A stretch of DNA of 64,000 nt from G965218495 sp965218495 (GTDB lineage: Bacteria > Bacteroidota > Rhodothermia > Rhodothermales > Bin80), in the NCBI GenBank assembly GCA_965218495.1, contig OZ244626.1, positions 1,302,001 through 1,366,000 of the forward strand, written 5' to 3'. The notes beneath the pieces were generated by a model. It was not told the DNA's origin. It searched no databases and was given only the letters and a program-made list of their open reading frames with translations. Shown here piece after piece: positions 62,320-64,000 of this stretch; position 1 is the first letter of the stretch, and each line of letters begins with the position of its first letter. Made by a program: the position numbers and the translations under genes.

Positions 62320-63531
62320 ATGTCGCTGAGAGTCTACTCGCATTGCCAAATTGCCACCATGGAGCGCGGCACCAATCCATACGGACTAATATCCGACGGT
62401 GCGCTGGCCTCAAGAGACGGAACGATCGAATGGATCGGAGCAAGAAACGCCCTGCCCGCGGTTTACGCGCATGCCAGCCCGGTGGACCTGAGAGGTGCTA
62501 CGGTAACACCGGGGCTCATCGACTGCCATACTCACCTTGTGTTTGGTGGTAACCGGGCACGCGAATTCGAGCTGCGGCTGCAAGGTATGGACTACCAGCA
62601 GATTGCGCAGGCTGGAGGCGGAATCGTGTCGACCATGTTCGCCACACGGAAGGCTACCGAAGACGAGTTGGTAAAGGCGGCACTCCCACGCCTGGATGCG
62701 CTGATCTCCGAAGGTGTATGTGTGGTGGAAGTGAAGTCGGGCTATGGACTGAATATTGGCGATGAGCTAAAAATGCTAAGGGCAGCACGACGGCTGGGAC
62801 AAGAGCGTCCGATTCGCATCGTCACATCGTGGCTGGCAGCTCATGCAGTTCCGCCGGAGTATCAGAGGAGGGCCGACGCCTATATTGATGAGGTTGCCGT
62901 GCGCGGCCTGGAGAAGGCCCATGCCGAGGGACTCGTGGACGCGGTAGATGGCTTCTGCGAATCTATTGCGTTTTCTCTGTCGCAGATTGCCCGCGTATTT
63001 GAAGCTGCTGACGCGCTTGGTCTTCCGAAGAGGCTGCACGCAGAGCAGCTTACCAACCTAGGCGGGGCCAAGCTGGCAGCATCCAATCATGCGCTCTCGG
63101 CAGATCACCTGGAATATCTTGATATTGAGGGTGTCAACGCGATGGCCGAATTCGGCACTGTTGCCGTTCTTCTTCCTGGAGCGTATTACACGCTTCGCCA
63201 AACACAGCCACCGCCTATCGAGGCTCTGCGTGATGCCCATGTCCCAATCGCTGTTGCAACGGACGGCAACCCCGGCTCTTCTCCCCTGTATTCCTTGCTC
63301 CTGGCCATGAACATGGCGTGCACGTTATTTCGGCTGACACCAGAAGAGGCGCTTAGCGGCACAACCACCACGGCCGCGAGGGCACTGGGTCTCGAGGAAC
63401 AGTATGGGTCGCTATCGGTCGGAAAGCGGGCCGACCTTGCCGTCTGGGACATTGAGCACCCGCGCGAGCTGGCCTACCGGACTGGGCTCCATGTGCTCAG
63501 GATGAGGGTCATTGGAGGTGTGGTATGCTGA
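62320..63531 (+). CDS. hutI: Imidazolonepropionase
   Basis: 403 residues, normal for HutI. ATVTPGLIDCHTHLVFGGNR gives the metal-binding HTH; EFELRLQGMDYQQIAQAGGG, VEVKSGYGLNIGDELKML, SWLAAHAVPPEY, KRLHAEQLTNLGGAKLA and VATDGNPGSSPLYSLLLAM follow, including the His and Asp metal ligands. It hydrolyses imidazolone-5-propanoate to N-formimino-L-glutamate, the substrate of HutF. hutH overlaps its end by seven bases. Confidence 0.95.
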   Translation: MSLRVYSHCQIATMERGTNPYGLISDGALASRDGTIEWIGARNALPAVYAHASPVDLRGATVTPGLIDCHTHLVFGGNRAREFELRLQGMDYQQIAQAGGGIVSTMFATRKATEDELVKAALPRLDALISEGVCVVEVKSGYGLNIGDELKMLRAARRLGQERPIRIVTSWLAAHAVPPEYQRRADAYIDEVAVRGLEKAHAEGLVDAVDGFCESIAFSLSQIARVFEAADALGLPKRLHAEQLTNLGGAKLAASNHALSADHLEYLDIEGVNAMAEFGTVAVLLPGAYYTLRQTQPPPIEALRDAHVPIAVATDGNPGSSPLYSLLLAMNMACTLFRLTPEEALSGTTTTAARALGLEEQYGSLSVGKRADLAVWDIEHPRELAYRTGLHVLRMRVIGGVVC

Positions 63532-64000
63532 TAGACCCCCAGCACATCACCCTTTCTGCGCTGGAATCAATCTACCGCGGGGCAGCTGCGGAGCTGATCC
63601 CGGGCTGCAAGGCCTCGGTAGACAAGAGCGCCAATGTTGTTGCACGTGCCGCCGCCGAAGCATTGCCAATCTATGGCATCAACACCGGGTTCGGAAAGCT
63701 GGCTTCCGTGCGCATCTCTCCAGACGATGCTCTGACACTGCAGCGGAATCTGATCCAGAGCCACTGTGCAGGTGTTGGCGATCCGCTTCCCGCGAACGTC
63801 GTTCGGCTGGTTATTGTACTAAAGATGATTTCGTTAGGGCGCGGCGCATCCGGCGTCCGTTGGGAGTTGATTCGCATGCTCTCGGGTATGCTGCAGGCTG
63901 GAATCCTTCCGGTCATCCCGTCCCAGGGATCTGTCGGCGCCTCAGGAGATCTCGTGCCGCTGGCTCATCTGGCCGCAGCAATGATTGGCGAAGGGGACGT
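63525..64000 (+). CDS. hutH: Histidine ammonia-lyase, 3' partial
   Basis: Begins at ATG 63525 inside the end of hutI (7-base overlap), with GGAGG six bases upstream, and runs off the right edge (158 codons visible). The catalytic tyrosine motif YGINTGFGKL (residues ~50-59), NLIQSHCAGVG, and GSVGASGDLVPLAHLA with the Ala139-Ser-Gly triad that forms the MIO cofactor are present. It deaminates histidine to urocanate, the first step of the hut pathway. Confidence 0.95.
   Translation, partial: MLIDPQHITLSALESIYRGAAAELIPGCKASVDKSANVVARAAAEALPIYGINTGFGKLASVRISPDDALTLQRNLIQSHCAGVGDPLPANVVRLVIVLKMISLGRGASGVRWELIRMLSGMLQAGILPVIPSQGSVGASGDLVPLAHLAAAMIGEGD

Noticed and set aside
1..64000. CRISPR arrays, tRNA or rRNA genes
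   Set aside because: No regularly spaced repeat series, no cloverleaf-like GGTTCGAATCC contexts and no rRNA-like stretches were noticed; a tRNA scan would be needed to be certain.

Overview
The window reads as chromosomal DNA from a Bacteroidota/Rhodothermota-type (FCB group) bacterium, probably marine. The evidence is secreted proteins ending in type IX secretion (T9SS) C-terminal domains (motif NYPNPFN), a PorV/PorQ-family outer-membrane protein, a SusC-like TonB-dependent receptor with a carboxypeptidase-regulatory N-domain, a menaquinone pathway, and two adjacent sodium-linked transporters. No rRNA, tRNA or CRISPR array was recognised by eye.

Layout. 1-9.5 kb: two tandem paralogous giant secreted beta-propeller (Asp-box/sortilin-like) proteins, the first cut by the window edge, separated by an IS21-family element (istA/istB, about 2860-5931). 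10-13.3 kb: NhaC antiporter and AGCS amino-acid symporter. 13.4-21.2 kb, minus strand: pdxA, pepA, a DHH phosphoesterase, murF, ddl, pyrC. 21.5-26 kb, plus strand: a response regulator/histidine kinase pair and a fused alpha-beta 2-oxoacid dehydrogenase E1. 26-37 kb, minus strand: a gamma-family PLP enzyme, a TPR lipoprotein, and a TonB receptor / T9SS cargo / PorV-like trio. 37.35-40.97 kb: an ISL3 element broken by a second element (IS1634/IS4-like); both have exact target duplications. 41.1-48.5 kb, minus strand: menF-D-B-A-C-E, tightly overlapping. 48.5-51 kb: a membrane protein, a YbbR-domain protein and two bacterial-microcompartment (BMC) shell genes with no microcompartment enzymes beside them. 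51-56.7 kb: two glycosyltransferases, a YfhO-type membrane protein and gatC. 57.3-64 kb: histidine-utilisation genes hutF (minus) and hutI-hutH (plus), with a foreign cassette between them.

How the parts fit. The men cluster covers chorismate to demethylmenaquinone apart from the MenH and thioesterase steps. hutH, hutI and hutF fit the histidine route that passes through N-formylglutamate, with hutU and hutG outside the window. The TonB receptor, T9SS cargo and PorV-like protein look like one surface-acquisition/secretion module.

The two most interesting items are (a) the AAA ATPase plus TOPRIM-like DUF4276 pair at 59.36-61.15 kb, which resembles a split OLD-nuclease or PARIS-like defence pair, sits inside the hut locus and is bracketed by decayed transposase genes; and (b) the orphan BMC-H pair, one member of which carries a C-terminal Rho_N/SAP-like tail.
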